Shown in pieces: positions 40,995 through 48,617 of a stretch of 64,000 nucleotides of DNA. Origin of the DNA: Lachnospiraceae bacterium JC7 (GTDB lineage Bacteria > Bacillota > Clostridia > Lachnospirales > Lachnospiraceae). The stretch is taken from NCBI GenBank assembly GCA_000513555.1, contig ALYD01000004.1, forward strand, positions 1 through 64,000, in the 5' to 3' direction. The stretch's first letter is position 1. Each line of letters starts with the position of its first letter. The notes beneath the pieces were generated by a model that worked only from the letters and a program-made list of their open reading frames with translations, was not told the origin of the DNA and searched no databases. The position numbers and the translations under genes were made by a program.

Positions 40995-41023
40995 ATTATG
41001 CGATTATGGAGTCTCCATGTCAA
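40995..41023 (-). promoter_or_regulatory. Promoter of the ilv operon
   Basis: Perfect -35 TTGACA (41018-41023), exactly 17 bases, -10 CATAAT (40995-41000) on the minus strand. Predicted start is near 40988, giving an 85-base leader before the 27-codon peptide. The region from here to the upstream gene (41024-41110) shows nothing else I can identify. Confidence 0.8.
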
Positions 41024-41110
41024 TAAATAATAAGTTATACGAGATATGCTCCGCTTCGTTTTTTAAGGCACACAGTGTGTCATAGACTGTCATTGAAATT
41101 TACTGAAGCT

Positions 41111-41150
41111 CATGATGATATACATGCATTTCAATATGTATATCATCATG
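41111..41150 (-). terminator. 15-bp perfect inverted repeat 3' of the DUF815 gene
   Basis: CATGATGATATACAT / ATGTATATCATCATG with a 10-base loop begins 7 bases after the stop codon. There is no U-tract, so it may be a 3'-protecting hairpin or a Rho-type site rather than a standard intrinsic terminator. Confidence 0.5.
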
Positions 41151-41156
41151 CATTTG

Positions 41157-42458
41157 TCAGTTGTTCAGTGAATTTATGAACTGCTGTGCAACACGTCCCG
41201 TGTGGCCACCCTTCCTTACGGACCAGACATTGGCCTTTGCAAGAAGCTCCTTTTCCGGCATATCTATACCGTGCTTTTTCGCAAGGCTTATAACTATCTG
41301 CTGGAACTCCTGATATGTAGGTTTCGTATAGAGGATATTCAATCCGAAGCGGTCCACAAGTGACAGCTTTTCCTCCAGTGTATCCGAGTGATGTACATCT
41401 CCTCCCACACCCATGTCATCTCGGTCAGAAGTGCTCTCCTTTATGAGATGGCGGCGGTTGGAGGTTGCATATATAAGGATGTTGTCAGGCTTCGTTTCCA
41501 TACCGCCCTCGATGACCGCCTTCAGGTACTTGTACTCTATCTCGAAGTCCTCGAAGGAAAGATCGTCCATGTAAATGATGAACTTGTAATTACGGCTCTT
41601 CACCTTGGAGATCACATAGGAAAGATCCTTGAACTGATGCTTGTAGATCTCGATGAGTCGGAGTCCCTCAGGATAGAATTCATTGAGGGTCGCCTTTATG
41701 GTGGTGGACTTTCCGGTTCCCGCATCACCATAGAGAAGCACGTTGTTGGCACGTTTTCCTTCGATGAAATTCCGGGTGTTTTCGAAGATCTGCTTTTTCT
41801 GAAGCTCGTATCCCACGAGATCGTCATAGTTCACCGCATCCAGGTTATTTATGGGAATAAGCTCAGGAGTTTCGTCATGATCATTTCTGATCCGGAAAGC
41901 CTTGTTTAGACCGAACATGCCTACACCGTGATCATGATAATATTTCCCCATGGACTCATAGAACTCATCCGCATTGTCCGCATCCATAAGTTCGTCCTTC
42001 AGCTCATTTACAGTTTTGGAAATGAAGCTGTAGTACATGCGCTCGTGTTTCTTCACAGCGCTATAGTTCTGGAGAGTTGAAAAGCAGTCAGTGCAGAGCA
42101 TTTCCTCAAGCTTTGAAAAATCATAATGCATGAGGCGGATGATGTATTCGAAATCATGCTTTGCAAAATGAGAGGCAGAACCTTCCGGTATCACTGAATT
42201 TTCGGACACCATGGCAAGCGGATTCTCATCCGTCATAAGAAGAAAGGTAATGTATCCGGCCCAGAGATCGTCAGTGAAGCCATAGTTGGTGGCTGTTTCC
42301 ATTATCTTATGTACCTGATCGAAGCAGCCTGAAAGCATGCTGAAGACCTTCGATTCCTCTCCCGCTTCCGCAGCATCCGCGATTGCGGCTATGTTTTCCA
42401 GAGTTTCGTCGTGTTTCAGATTTCCGTAAACTATAAGATTTGATAAAAGGTTTCTCAT
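41157..42458 (-). CDS. DUF815-type AAA ATPase
   Basis: A 433-residue cytosolic ATP-binding protein. Walker A is LLYGDAGTGKSTTIKA near residue 241, Walker B is IIYMDDLSFEDFE near 294, and sensor residues are in IYATSNRRHL near 325; the C-terminus has SVRKGGHTGRVAQQFIN. The arrangement matches DUF815 (AAA) proteins, whose function is not established. The N-terminal 200 residues are helical and lack known motifs. It stands alone between ilvC and the ilv operon; a GC-rich hairpin (AATCGCGTAG / CTATGCGATT, 42482-42516) lies in its leader. Confidence 0.88.
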   Translation of the reverse strand: MRNLLSNLIVYGNLKHDETLENIAAIADAAEAGEESKVFSMLSGCFDQVHKIMETATNYGFTDDLWAGYITFLLMTDENPLAMVSENSVIPEGSASHFAKHDFEYIIRLMHYDFSKLEEMLCTDCFSTLQNYSAVKKHERMYYSFISKTVNELKDELMDADNADEFYESMGKYYHDHGVGMFGLNKAFRIRNDHDETPELIPINNLDAVNYDDLVGYELQKKQIFENTRNFIEGKRANNVLLYGDAGTGKSTTIKATLNEFYPEGLRLIEIYKHQFKDLSYVISKVKSRNYKFIIYMDDLSFEDFEIEYKYLKAVIEGGMETKPDNILIYATSNRRHLIKESTSDRDDMGVGGDVHHSDTLEEKLSLVDRFGLNILYTKPTYQEFQQIVISLAKKHGIDMPEKELLAKANVWSVRKGGHTGRVAQQFINSLNN

Positions 42459-42583
42459 GAGGACTCCCTTGTATGATGTTTAATCGCGTAGAGAAAAGTA
42501 TCTCCTATGCGATTTTGAGTTGACCGTCAAATGTGTGCACGTGCAGGCACGGCGCACTTTACGGCCTTATCACAAATACTAAA

Positions 42584-42619
42584 CAGACCGGCGTTATGCA
42601 GTACATAACAGCCGGTCTG
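42584..42619 (-). terminator. Intrinsic terminator of ilvC
   Basis: A 15-bp stem CAGACCGGC-GTTATG / CATAAC-GCCGGTCTG with one bulged A and a 5-base loop, followed on the minus strand by the U-rich TTTAGTATTT. Confidence 0.75.
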
Positions 42620-42661
42620 AATGGAACTTTATTTGATTAGTAAAGACCGAATGATCTTTTA

Positions 42662-43681
42662 TCAGTTGTTTACAAGCTTGTCGGACTCGTTATTCCAGCT
42701 GTAGAGCTTTCTGATCTCGGCACCGATCTTCTCTGATGGATGCTCGGCAGCCTTTGTTCTCATAGCCTGGAAGTGAACCTTACCGTTATTCATATCCTGA
42801 AGGAACTGAGATGCGAAGGTACCATCCTGAATATCTGCAAGGATCTTCTTCATAGCCTTCTTTGTATCCTCTGTAACGATCTTCGGACCTGTTACATAGT
42901 CACCGAACTCAGCTGTGTTGGAGATAGAATATCTCATGCCGGCAAAGCCTGACTGATAGATGAGATCAACGATAAGCTTCATCTCGTGTACGCACTCGAA
43001 GTAAGCATTACGTGGATCATATCCGGCGTCAACGAGAGTCTCGAAACCGGCCTGCATAAGTGCGCATACACCACCGCAAAGAACAGCCTGCTCACCGAAA
43101 AGGTCTGTCTCTGTCTCTGTCTTGAAGGTAGTCTCAAGAAGACCTGCACGGGCACCGCCGATTCCTGCACCGTATGCAAGAGCGTAGTCAAGAGCGTGGC
43201 CTGTAGCATCCTGATGGATGGCAACGAGACAAGGTGTTCCCTTACCTGCCTGATACTCTGAACGAACTGTATGTCCCGGAGCCTTGGGAGCTATCATGGC
43301 AACATCTACATCTGCAGGAGGAACGATAAGCTTGTAGTTAATGTTGAAACCATGAGCAAACATGAGCATATCGCCTGCCTTTAAGTTAGGCTCAACATCC
43401 TTCTTGTACATGCCTGCCTGAAGCTCATCATTGATGAGGATCATAATGATATCAGACTGCTTTACAGCTTCTGCTGTAGGAAGGACTGTAAGTCCCTGAG
43501 ACTCAGCCTTTGCCTTTGATCTGGAACCTTCGTAAAGTCCTACAACTACGTCACAGCCTGATTCCTTAAGGTTAAGTGCATGTGCATGTCCCTGAGAGCC
43601 ATATCCGATAATGCAGATCTTCTTGCCGTTAAGGAAAGATATATCACAGTCTTTTTCATAAAATAATCTGGGTTCTGACAT
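42662..43681 (-). CDS. ilvC: Ketol-acid reductoisomerase (NADP+ or NAD+), class I
   Basis: A 339-residue enzyme, the class I length, starting [20 protein letters not shown] at ATG 43679-43681 with GGAGG upstream; an in-frame 19-codon extension upstream lacks a site. The Rossmann motif is [17 protein letters not shown] near 26, with cofactor loop [10 protein letters not shown] near 47. The catalytic domain has [16 protein letters not shown], and the Mg-binding [12 protein letters not shown] near 188. It acts after acetolactate synthase in Ile/Val synthesis. It is transcribed alone; ilvD and leu genes are not in the window. Confidence 0.97.
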   Translation of the reverse strand: MSEPRLFYEKDCDISFLNGKKICIIGYGSQGHAHALNLKESGCDVVVGLYEGSRSKAKAESQGLTVLPTAEAVKQSDIIMILINDELQAGMYKKDVEPNLKAGDMLMFAHGFNINYKLIVPPADVDVAMIAPKAPGHTVRSEYQAGKGTPCLVAIHQDATGHALDYALAYGAGIGGARAGLLETTFKTETETDLFGEQAVLCGGVCALMQAGFETLVDAGYDPRNAYFECVHEMKLIVDLIYQSGFAGMRYSISNTAEFGDYVTGPKIVTEDTKKAMKKILADIQDGTFASQFLQDMNNGKVHFQAMRTKAAEHPSEKIGAEIRKLYSWNNESDKLVNN

Positions 43682-43816
43682 TGTTATTCCTCCAAAATAT
43701 AATAATTTGATAATCGCTCCATGATGTGCAGCAATCATTTTGTATATGTATCGATCAAAAATTATTAATCACGTTGATTCATAATGATAAATATTATTTG
43801 ACCCCCACATTAAAAA

Positions 43817-43845
43817 ATTATAAATAGCGAAAAATGAAATTGCAA
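43817..43845 (-). promoter_or_regulatory. Promoter of ilvC
   Basis: -35 TTGCAA (43840-43845), 17 bases, perfect -10 TATAAT (43817-43822) on the minus strand. This gives a leader of about 130 bases with no obvious terminator or leader peptide, unlike the neighbouring ilv operon. Confidence 0.7.
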
Positions 43846-43899
43846 TAAAAATTATGAAAACGTTATATGATATAACTTCATAGAATGTATAACCAGAAA

Positions 43900-43936
43900 C
43901 AAAAAAAGAGGCATAATCCGAAGATATGCCTCTTTT
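43900..43936 (-). terminator. Intrinsic terminator of the FAD oxidoreductase gene
   Basis: A 12-bp perfect stem AAAAGAGGCATA / TATGCCTCTTTT (43904-43915 with 43925-43936) followed on the minus strand by a long T run. Confidence 0.92.
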
Positions 43937-43983
43937 GGTGTAAACTGTATAACTTATAATTTGTGTGCCGATAGATGATTGTA

Positions 43984-45363
43984 TCAGCCAAGTCTCTTTG
44001 CGATCTCTCTCGCAACATGGACTCCGCTTGCACTTGCATGTGAAAGTGAGTGAGTAACTCCGCTTCCGTCACCGATACAGAAGAGCTCAGGATAGATGGT
44101 CTCGAGCTTGTCATCAACAGCTACTTCCATGTTGTAGAACTTGACTTCGACACCATAGAGCAGGGTGTCGTCATTGGCAGTACCTGGAGCGATCTTGTCA
44201 AGAGCGTAGATCATTTCGATGATGCCATCGAGTATACGCTTCGGAAGGACGAGACTGAGATCACCGGGAGTAGCCTTCAGAGTAGGTCTTACTGTACCCT
44301 CTTCGATACGCTTCACAGTACTGCGGCGTCCTCTTTCCAGATCTCCGAAACGCTGAACGATAACTCCGCCTCCGAGCATATTGGAGAGTCTGGCAATGCT
44401 TTCGCCGTAACCGTTGCTGTCCTTAAACGGTTCTGAGAAATGCTTGCTTACGAGAAGTGCAAAGTTTGTATTCTCTGTCTGAAGTGAAGGATCCTCATAG
44501 CTGTGACCGTTTACTGTGATGATGCCGTTAGTGTTTTCATTAACTACGGCTCCGTGAGGATTCATACAGAAGGTGCGGACATTATCCTCGAATTTCTGAG
44601 TCTGATAAACGATCTTTCCTTCATAGAGAGCATCTGTGATATCCTCAAATACGACTGCAGGAAGCTCGACTCTTACACCGAGATCTACTCTGTTTGACTT
44701 TGTCGGTATCTGAAGATCATCGCATACAGTCTTCATCCACTTACTGCCGCTGCGGCCTACAGAGATCACACAGTACTTACAGGATGCTGTTCCGTCCTTG
44801 TGATCCACTTCATATCCGTCATCAAGTTTTCTGACCTTTTCGATCGGTGTTCTGAAGAAGAACTGAACCTTGTCCTTCATTTCTTTGTATATATTCTCAA
44901 GAACGATGTAGTTCTTGTCGGTTCCCAGGTGACGTACGGATGCATCGAGAAGAGTAAGTCTGCTCTGGATGCACTTCTTCTTGAACTCTGAGCCGGAAGT
45001 GGAGTAAAGCTTCGTGCCCTCTCCGCCATGAGTCATGTTGATGGTATCAACATACTTCATGAGATCTGTAGCGGTCTCTCTTCCTACATGCTCATAGAGT
45101 GTGCCGCCGAAGGCATTGGTGATGTTGTACTTACCGTCTGAAAATGCTCCCGCACCACCGAAGCCGCTCATGATAGAACAGGTCGGACAGTTGATGCATG
45201 ACTTGATTTTGTCACCATCGATAGGACATTTTCTCTTCTCCAGAGGATTACCTGCCTCGAATACTGCGATTGAAAGCTCCGGCTTCAGTTTCATGAGCTC
45301 GTAGGCTGCAAATATTCCGCCGGGACCGGCACCGATTATGATTACATCAAATTTAGTGTTCAT
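43984..45363 (-). CDS. FAD-dependent dehydrogenase/oxidoreductase (COG2509 type)
   Basis: A 459-residue flavoprotein. The N-terminal dinucleotide motif is VIIIGAGPGGIFAAYELMK near 8-26, with a second FAD contact in LFCIGDGSGVTHSLSHASASG near 430. A Cys-rich segment CINCPTCSIMSGFGGAGAFSDGK (around residues 56-78) is characteristic of this uncharacterised family. The substrate is unknown. The gene starts after GAGGGG and is preceded by a leader resembling a purine riboswitch with terminator, which points to a link with purine metabolism. Confidence 0.88.
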   Translation of the reverse strand: MNTKFDVIIIGAGPGGIFAAYELMKLKPELSIAVFEAGNPLEKRKCPIDGDKIKSCINCPTCSIMSGFGGAGAFSDGKYNITNAFGGTLYEHVGRETATDLMKYVDTINMTHGGEGTKLYSTSGSEFKKKCIQSRLTLLDASVRHLGTDKNYIVLENIYKEMKDKVQFFFRTPIEKVRKLDDGYEVDHKDGTASCKYCVISVGRSGSKWMKTVCDDLQIPTKSNRVDLGVRVELPAVVFEDITDALYEGKIVYQTQKFEDNVRTFCMNPHGAVVNENTNGIITVNGHSYEDPSLQTENTNFALLVSKHFSEPFKDSNGYGESIARLSNMLGGGVIVQRFGDLERGRRSTVKRIEEGTVRPTLKATPGDLSLVLPKRILDGIIEMIYALDKIAPGTANDDTLLYGVEVKFYNMEVAVDDKLETIYPELFCIGDGSGVTHSLSHASASGVHVAREIAKRLG

Positions 45364-45387
45364 TCATTTCCCCTCAATATATTACAA

Positions 45388-45485
45388 AAGCTGCCGATAA
45401 CAGAAGCTTATGACAAACAAAGTCATAAGGTGCTGTTATCGGCAGCTTGTGGTAACGCCCAACCATATAATGGGCATATTATGAC
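45388..45485 (-). promoter_or_regulatory. Candidate purine-riboswitch-family leader with terminator (ON-switch layout)
   Basis: On the minus strand: P1 GTCATAA (45479-45485) pairs with TTATGAC (45422-45428); P2 GCCCA/TGGGC carries a loop with ATATGG (L2); P3 GCTG/CAGC carries CCGATAA (L3). L2 GG and L3 CC can kiss, as in the guanine aptamer (L2 GAUAUGG, L3 CCGUAAA). J2/3 is GUUACCACAA, not the canonical GUUUCUACC, so this is a variant. The alternative is a 16+8 bp terminator (45388-45403 and 45407-45414 with 45422-45429 and 45433-45448) then TTTTGT. It swallows P3 and the 3' strand of P1, so ligand binding should allow read-through. Confidence 0.65.
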
Positions 45486-45491
45486 GATGAG

Positions 45492-45520
45492 ATTTTAAGG
45501 TTTTTGTTTCACATAGTCAA
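45492..45520 (-). promoter_or_regulatory. Promoter of the riboswitch/FAD oxidoreductase transcript
   Basis: -35 TTGACT (45515-45520), 17 bases, -10 TAAAAT (45492-45497) on the minus strand. The predicted start, near 45485, coincides with the first base of the aptamer P1 stem. Confidence 0.7.
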
Positions 45521-45559
45521 GTCAGACTTTCACTTCAAATCTAACAAAAAGTGTAAACA

Positions 45560-45583
45560 GAATATGTGTAAATTGACATATTC
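45560..45583 (-). terminator. Possible weak terminator of metY
   Basis: An 8-bp stem GAATATGT / ACATATTC with an 8-base loop; the nearest T run on the minus strand (CTTTTTG) lies about ten bases further on, so it is a poor fit to a standard terminator. Confidence 0.4.
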
Positions 45584-45610
45584 CTACCTTGCTATGATTT
45601 TAATTATTCA

Positions 45611-46894
45611 TCAGTCCTTCTGTGAAGCCTCAAGTGCCTGCTTGAGATCCTCGATGATATCATCAACATTCTCGATACCTACAGAAAGACGAACCATATC
45701 CGGCTTAACGCCTCCTGCAAGAAGCTCCTCGTCTGTCATCTGGCGATGTGTGGATGATGCAGGGTGAAGAACGCAGGTATGTGCATCTGCAACATGTGTT
45801 GCGATGATGGCGAGCTTCAGATGCTTCATGAACTCTTCCGCTGTCTTGCGTCCGCCCTTAACGCCGAAGGAAATGACACCGCAGGTTCCTTCCGGCATAT
45901 ACTTCTGTGCTCTCTCGTAGTACTTGTCTCCAGGGAGGCCGGGATATGTAACGTAGGAAACATTGGAATTCTCCTGAAGGAATTCTGCCACCTTTTGGGC
46001 ATTGGAACAATGTCTCTGCATTCTTACAGCAAGCGACTCGAGACCGAGATTCAGCATGTAGCAGTTCATAGGTGAAGGGATCGCTCCGAAATCACGCATG
46101 AGCTGTGCTGTTGCCTTGGTGATAAAAGCCTTTTCCTTTCCGAACTTCTCTGCATATGTTATGCCGTGATAAGACTCGTCAGGTGTGCAGAGACCCGGGA
46201 ACTTGTCAGCATGAGCCATCCAGTCGAACTTTCCTGAATCAACGATAACTCCACCTACTGTTGCATCGTGACCGTCCATGTACTTTGTGGTGGAATGAGT
46301 TACGATATCAGCGCCCCATTCGAAAGGTCTGCAGTTGATGGGTGTTGCGAAGGTGTTGTCAACGATAAGAGGTACTCCGTGCCTGTGAGCTGCTGCTGCA
46401 AAACGTTCGATATCAAATACGATAAGTGCAGGGTTTGCGATGGTCTCACCGAACACTACCTTTGTGTTAGGCTTGAAGGCTGCCTCAAGCTCTTCGTCAC
46501 TGCAGTCGGGATCAACAAAGGTGAAGTCGATACCCATCTTTCTCATGGTGACATTGAAAAGATTGAAGCTTCCGCCGTAGATGCTGGAAGAAGCGATAAC
46601 ATGGTCTCCTGCATTTGCAAGATTGAAAACGGAAAGAAATGTTGCGGCCTGACCTGATGATGTGAGCATGGCTGCGGTACCGCCTTCAAGTGCTGCTATC
46701 TTTGCAGCTACATAATCGTTGGTAGGATTTTGAAGTCTTGTATAGAAATATCCTTCGGCCTCAAGATCAAAAAGCTTTCCCATGTCAGCACTTGTGTCAT
46801 ACTTGAATGTTGTGCTCTGGATGATAGGGATCATACGAGGCTCGCCGTTCTTCGGAGTGTAGCCTGCTTCTATACATTTTGTTTCTTTTCTCAT
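45611..46894 (-). CDS. metY: O-acetylhomoserine aminocarboxypropyltransferase (sulfhydrylase)
   Basis: A 427-residue PLP enzyme of the Cys/Met metabolism family. It starts MRKETKCIEAGYTPKNGEPR and has YTRLQNPTNDYVAAKIAALE near 51, SGQAATFLSVFNLA, the PLP Lys in THSTTKYMDGHDATVGG near 207 and LSVGIENVDDIIEDL near the end; the length and GEPR...PIIQSTTF pattern favour MetY over cystathionine synthase. It incorporates sulfide to form homocysteine. The ATG overlaps the stop of a 35-codon upstream frame. Confidence 0.93.
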   Translation of the reverse strand: MRKETKCIEAGYTPKNGEPRMIPIIQSTTFKYDTSADMGKLFDLEAEGYFYTRLQNPTNDYVAAKIAALEGGTAAMLTSSGQAATFLSVFNLANAGDHVIASSSIYGGSFNLFNVTMRKMGIDFTFVDPDCSDEELEAAFKPNTKVVFGETIANPALIVFDIERFAAAAHRHGVPLIVDNTFATPINCRPFEWGADIVTHSTTKYMDGHDATVGGVIVDSGKFDWMAHADKFPGLCTPDESYHGITYAEKFGKEKAFITKATAQLMRDFGAIPSPMNCYMLNLGLESLAVRMQRHCSNAQKVAEFLQENSNVSYVTYPGLPGDKYYERAQKYMPEGTCGVISFGVKGGRKTAEEFMKHLKLAIIATHVADAHTCVLHPASSTHRQMTDEELLAGGVKPDMVRLSVGIENVDDIIEDLKQALEASQKD

Positions 46895-46998
46895 TTTACT
46901 TCAAAGCTCCTTCGTTTATTCTGTGTGTTTTTACTGCACATGACAGTAGCGATGGACATCACCGTTTCGCTCTTTTTATCCAATTCATGATAGCTCAT
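46891..46998 (-). CDS. Small 35-residue ORF translationally coupled to metY
   Basis: An ATG-started frame with AGAGG six bases upstream that runs 35 codons and ends in TGA overlapping the metY ATG (ATGA). The peptide has SETVMSIATVMCSKN in its centre and a basic tail NKRRSFEVK; no known family. The metY ribosome-binding site (AAGGAG) lies inside it. It could be a leader peptide that couples metY translation to upstream ribosome passage, or a small protein in its own right. Confidence 0.55.
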   Translation of the reverse strand: MSYHELDKKSETVMSIATVMCSKNTQNKRRSFEVK

Positions 46999-47114
46999 AC
47001 ATACCTCTACACAAATTAGGTAATATCTATAACTGGCCATAGTATCAGTCTAGCATACCTCCGTAGTGCGAAGTAGATCATGTAATACCCTATATATTAA
47101 CTGCTTTGAGATAA

Positions 47115-47148
47115 AAGAAAAAGACCCAACACGTTTCCGTGCTGAGTC
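47115..47148 (-). terminator. Intrinsic terminator of tRNA-Pro
   Basis: An 11-bp stem (with G-U pairs) GACTCAGCACG / CGTGTTGGGTC closed by a GAAA tetraloop, then TTTTTC on the minus strand. Confidence 0.85.
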
Positions 47149-47163
47149 AGTCCCAAGGGTTAG

Positions 47164-47237
47164 TCGATGCGACAAGATTCGAACTTGCGACCTCTGCGTC
47201 CCGAACGCAGCGCTCTACCAAGCTGAGCCACGCATCG
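47164..47237 (-). tRNA. tRNA-Pro (anticodon CGG)
   Basis: Minus strand: acceptor CGATGCG/CGCATCG with the C1-G72 pair usual for tRNA-Pro, D-arm GGCTCAGCTTGGTAGAGC, anticodon stem CTGCG/CGCAG around TTCGGGA (anticodon CGG at 47201-47203), T-arm GGTTCGAATC-like AAGTTCGAATC. Discriminator A; CCA is not encoded. Length 74. Confidence 0.95.
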
Positions 47238-47322
47238 CTTTTTTTTTTGCAAGTGAAATATTAGCAAACTGAACAAAACATGTCAAGCTCAAGATACATC
47301 ACTTTATAAAAAAGCTTAAGAC

Positions 47323-47410
47323 AGAGCACTTCATAAAATCATGAAGTACTCTGAATAAGTGAATTAAATAATATGTCCGGTATAAAAATATACCGTATGT
47401 GAAACCGGAC
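47323..47410 (-). terminator. Two 3' hairpins after the coiled-coil gene
   Basis: GTCCGGT / ACCGGAC (47375-47410, with an inner GGTATA/TATACC) comes first, then AGAGCACTTCAT / ATGAAGTACTCT (47323-47352, one mismatch) followed about ten bases later by TTTTTT on the minus strand. Together they probably terminate the coaD-region transcript. Confidence 0.55.
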
Positions 47411-47437
47411 GACTTAAACAGTCATCCTGAAATTATA

Positions 47438-48037
47438 TCACTGCTGATATTCATCCTGCTGGTCAGTATAATCCGCATAAGGATCCTGTACAGGCGCATG
47501 CATGGCGTTATTGAGCTCTCTTCTGTTGCTGGTTACAACATTATAGGTGGTCTGCATGCTGTCAAGCCATGACTGATACTTTGACTGCTGCTCTGAAATA
47601 GAGTTTCCAACGAGAGTTTCGATGGATGCAAGAATTGAATCAGTATATGAAATAGCACTTGCCTTTACGCTGTTTGCCTCGGCAGTCGCATCTGCAAGGA
47701 TCTTGTCGGCCTGAGCCTGAGCCTGCTGAACGAGAGCATTGGCCTCGTTATATGCTTGCTGCATGATCTCGTTCTCGGAAACCATTTCCTCTGTCTGCTG
47801 CTTCGCATCCTCGATCATGCTGTTGGCCTGATTTCTGGCATCTGCAAGAATAGCATCCTGCTGTGAAATGATCTTCTGATACTTTTTGATCTCCTCAGGT
47901 ACTCTGAGACGGAGCTCCACCAGAAGCTCTTCCATCTCTTCCTTGTTCACAAGGATCTTTGAGTTTGAAAGAGGCTGGTACTTGCAACTATCTATATATT
48001 CTTCGATCTCACCGATTAACTGTTCAATTCTGCTCAT
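47438..48037 (-). CDS. Coiled-coil protein of unknown function
   Basis: A 199-residue hydrophilic protein without membrane segments or signal. Residues ~1-60 (MSRIEQLIGEIEEYIDSCKY...LVNKEEMEELLVELRLRVPEE) are followed by a long Ala/Gln/Glu-rich coiled coil (~60-165, for example NEANALVQQAQAQADKILAD) and an acidic, Gln/Asp/Tyr-rich tail. Similar small proteins next to coaD in Lachnospiraceae are often labelled as ATPase subunit-like; that label rests only on the coiled coil. A DivIVA-like scaffold is another possibility. Confidence 0.75.
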   Translation of the reverse strand: MSRIEQLIGEIEEYIDSCKYQPLSNSKILVNKEEMEELLVELRLRVPEEIKKYQKIISQQDAILADARNQANSMIEDAKQQTEEMVSENEIMQQAYNEANALVQQAQAQADKILADATAEANSVKASAISYTDSILASIETLVGNSISEQQSKYQSWLDSMQTTYNVVTSNRRELNNAMHAPVQDPYADYTDQQDEYQQ

Positions 48038-48067
48038 TTATCTAATCCACCTTATGCTAACTAAAAT

Positions 48068-48547
48068 TTACTTTTTATATTTTTCTTTCATCTGTTTCTC
48101 TACCTCGGCAGGTACGAACTCATGGATGTCTCCGCCATAGCTGGCGATTTCCTTGACTGTACTGGAGCTAAGATAAGAATACTTGAGATTTGTCGTAAGA
48201 AAGACTGTATCGATATCGGGGGCAATGACTTTGTTTGTCTGGGCAAGCTGCAGCTCGTACTCGAAATCCGTAACTGCGCGTAATCCTCTGACAATAACTG
48301 TTGCTCCGCACTCTCGTGCAAAGTTCACAGTTAGACCGCCGAAGGATCTGACCTCAACGTTTCCGTATTTTTGGGTCAAATCTTCAATCATTCTAACACG
48401 TTCTGACATGGAAAACAACGGGGTCTTCGCACTGTTCTGCAAAACTCCGACGATCAGTTTGTCTACCATCTTAGAAGCTCTTTCGATTATGTCGAGGTGA
48501 CCGAATGTGACTGGATCAAAGGATCCCGGATAGATACCTATTATCAT
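48068..48547 (-). CDS. coaD: Phosphopantetheine adenylyltransferase
   Basis: A 159-residue nucleotidyltransferase that makes dephospho-CoA. It starts [20 protein letters not shown], with the T/HxGH motif as [24 protein letters not shown] near 88 and the [20 protein letters not shown]-binding stretch near 123. Length is standard. rsmD lies 70 bases upstream, the usual rsmD-coaD pairing. Confidence 0.97.
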   Translation of the reverse strand: MIIGIYPGSFDPVTFGHLDIIERASKMVDKLIVGVLQNSAKTPLFSMSERVRMIEDLTQKYGNVEVRSFGGLTVNFARECGATVIVRGLRAVTDFEYELQLAQTNKVIAPDIDTVFLTTNLKYSYLSSSTVKEIASYGGDIHEFVPAEVEKQMKEKYKK

Positions 48548-48617
48548 TGTAATTCTTCTTTCTCGGTTTATATTTATAGCACGTTAAACAAGGGTATGTA
48601 AATATATTGAAGCGTTA

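Noticed and set aside
42482-42516. Plus-strand terminator-like hairpin (AATCGCGTAG / CTATGCGATTTT)
   Set aside because: There is no plus-strand gene for it to end; on the minus strand it is only a leader hairpin of the DUF815 gene.
43682-43738. Nineteen-residue N-terminal extension of IlvC
   Set aside because: The upstream ATG lacks a ribosome-binding site, while the internal ATG has GGAGG and gives the family's normal start.
46895-47110. SAM riboswitch upstream of metY
   Set aside because: I looked for the S-box core (such as the GAGGGACTGGCCC-type element and terminator) and found neither; a coupled short frame fits better.
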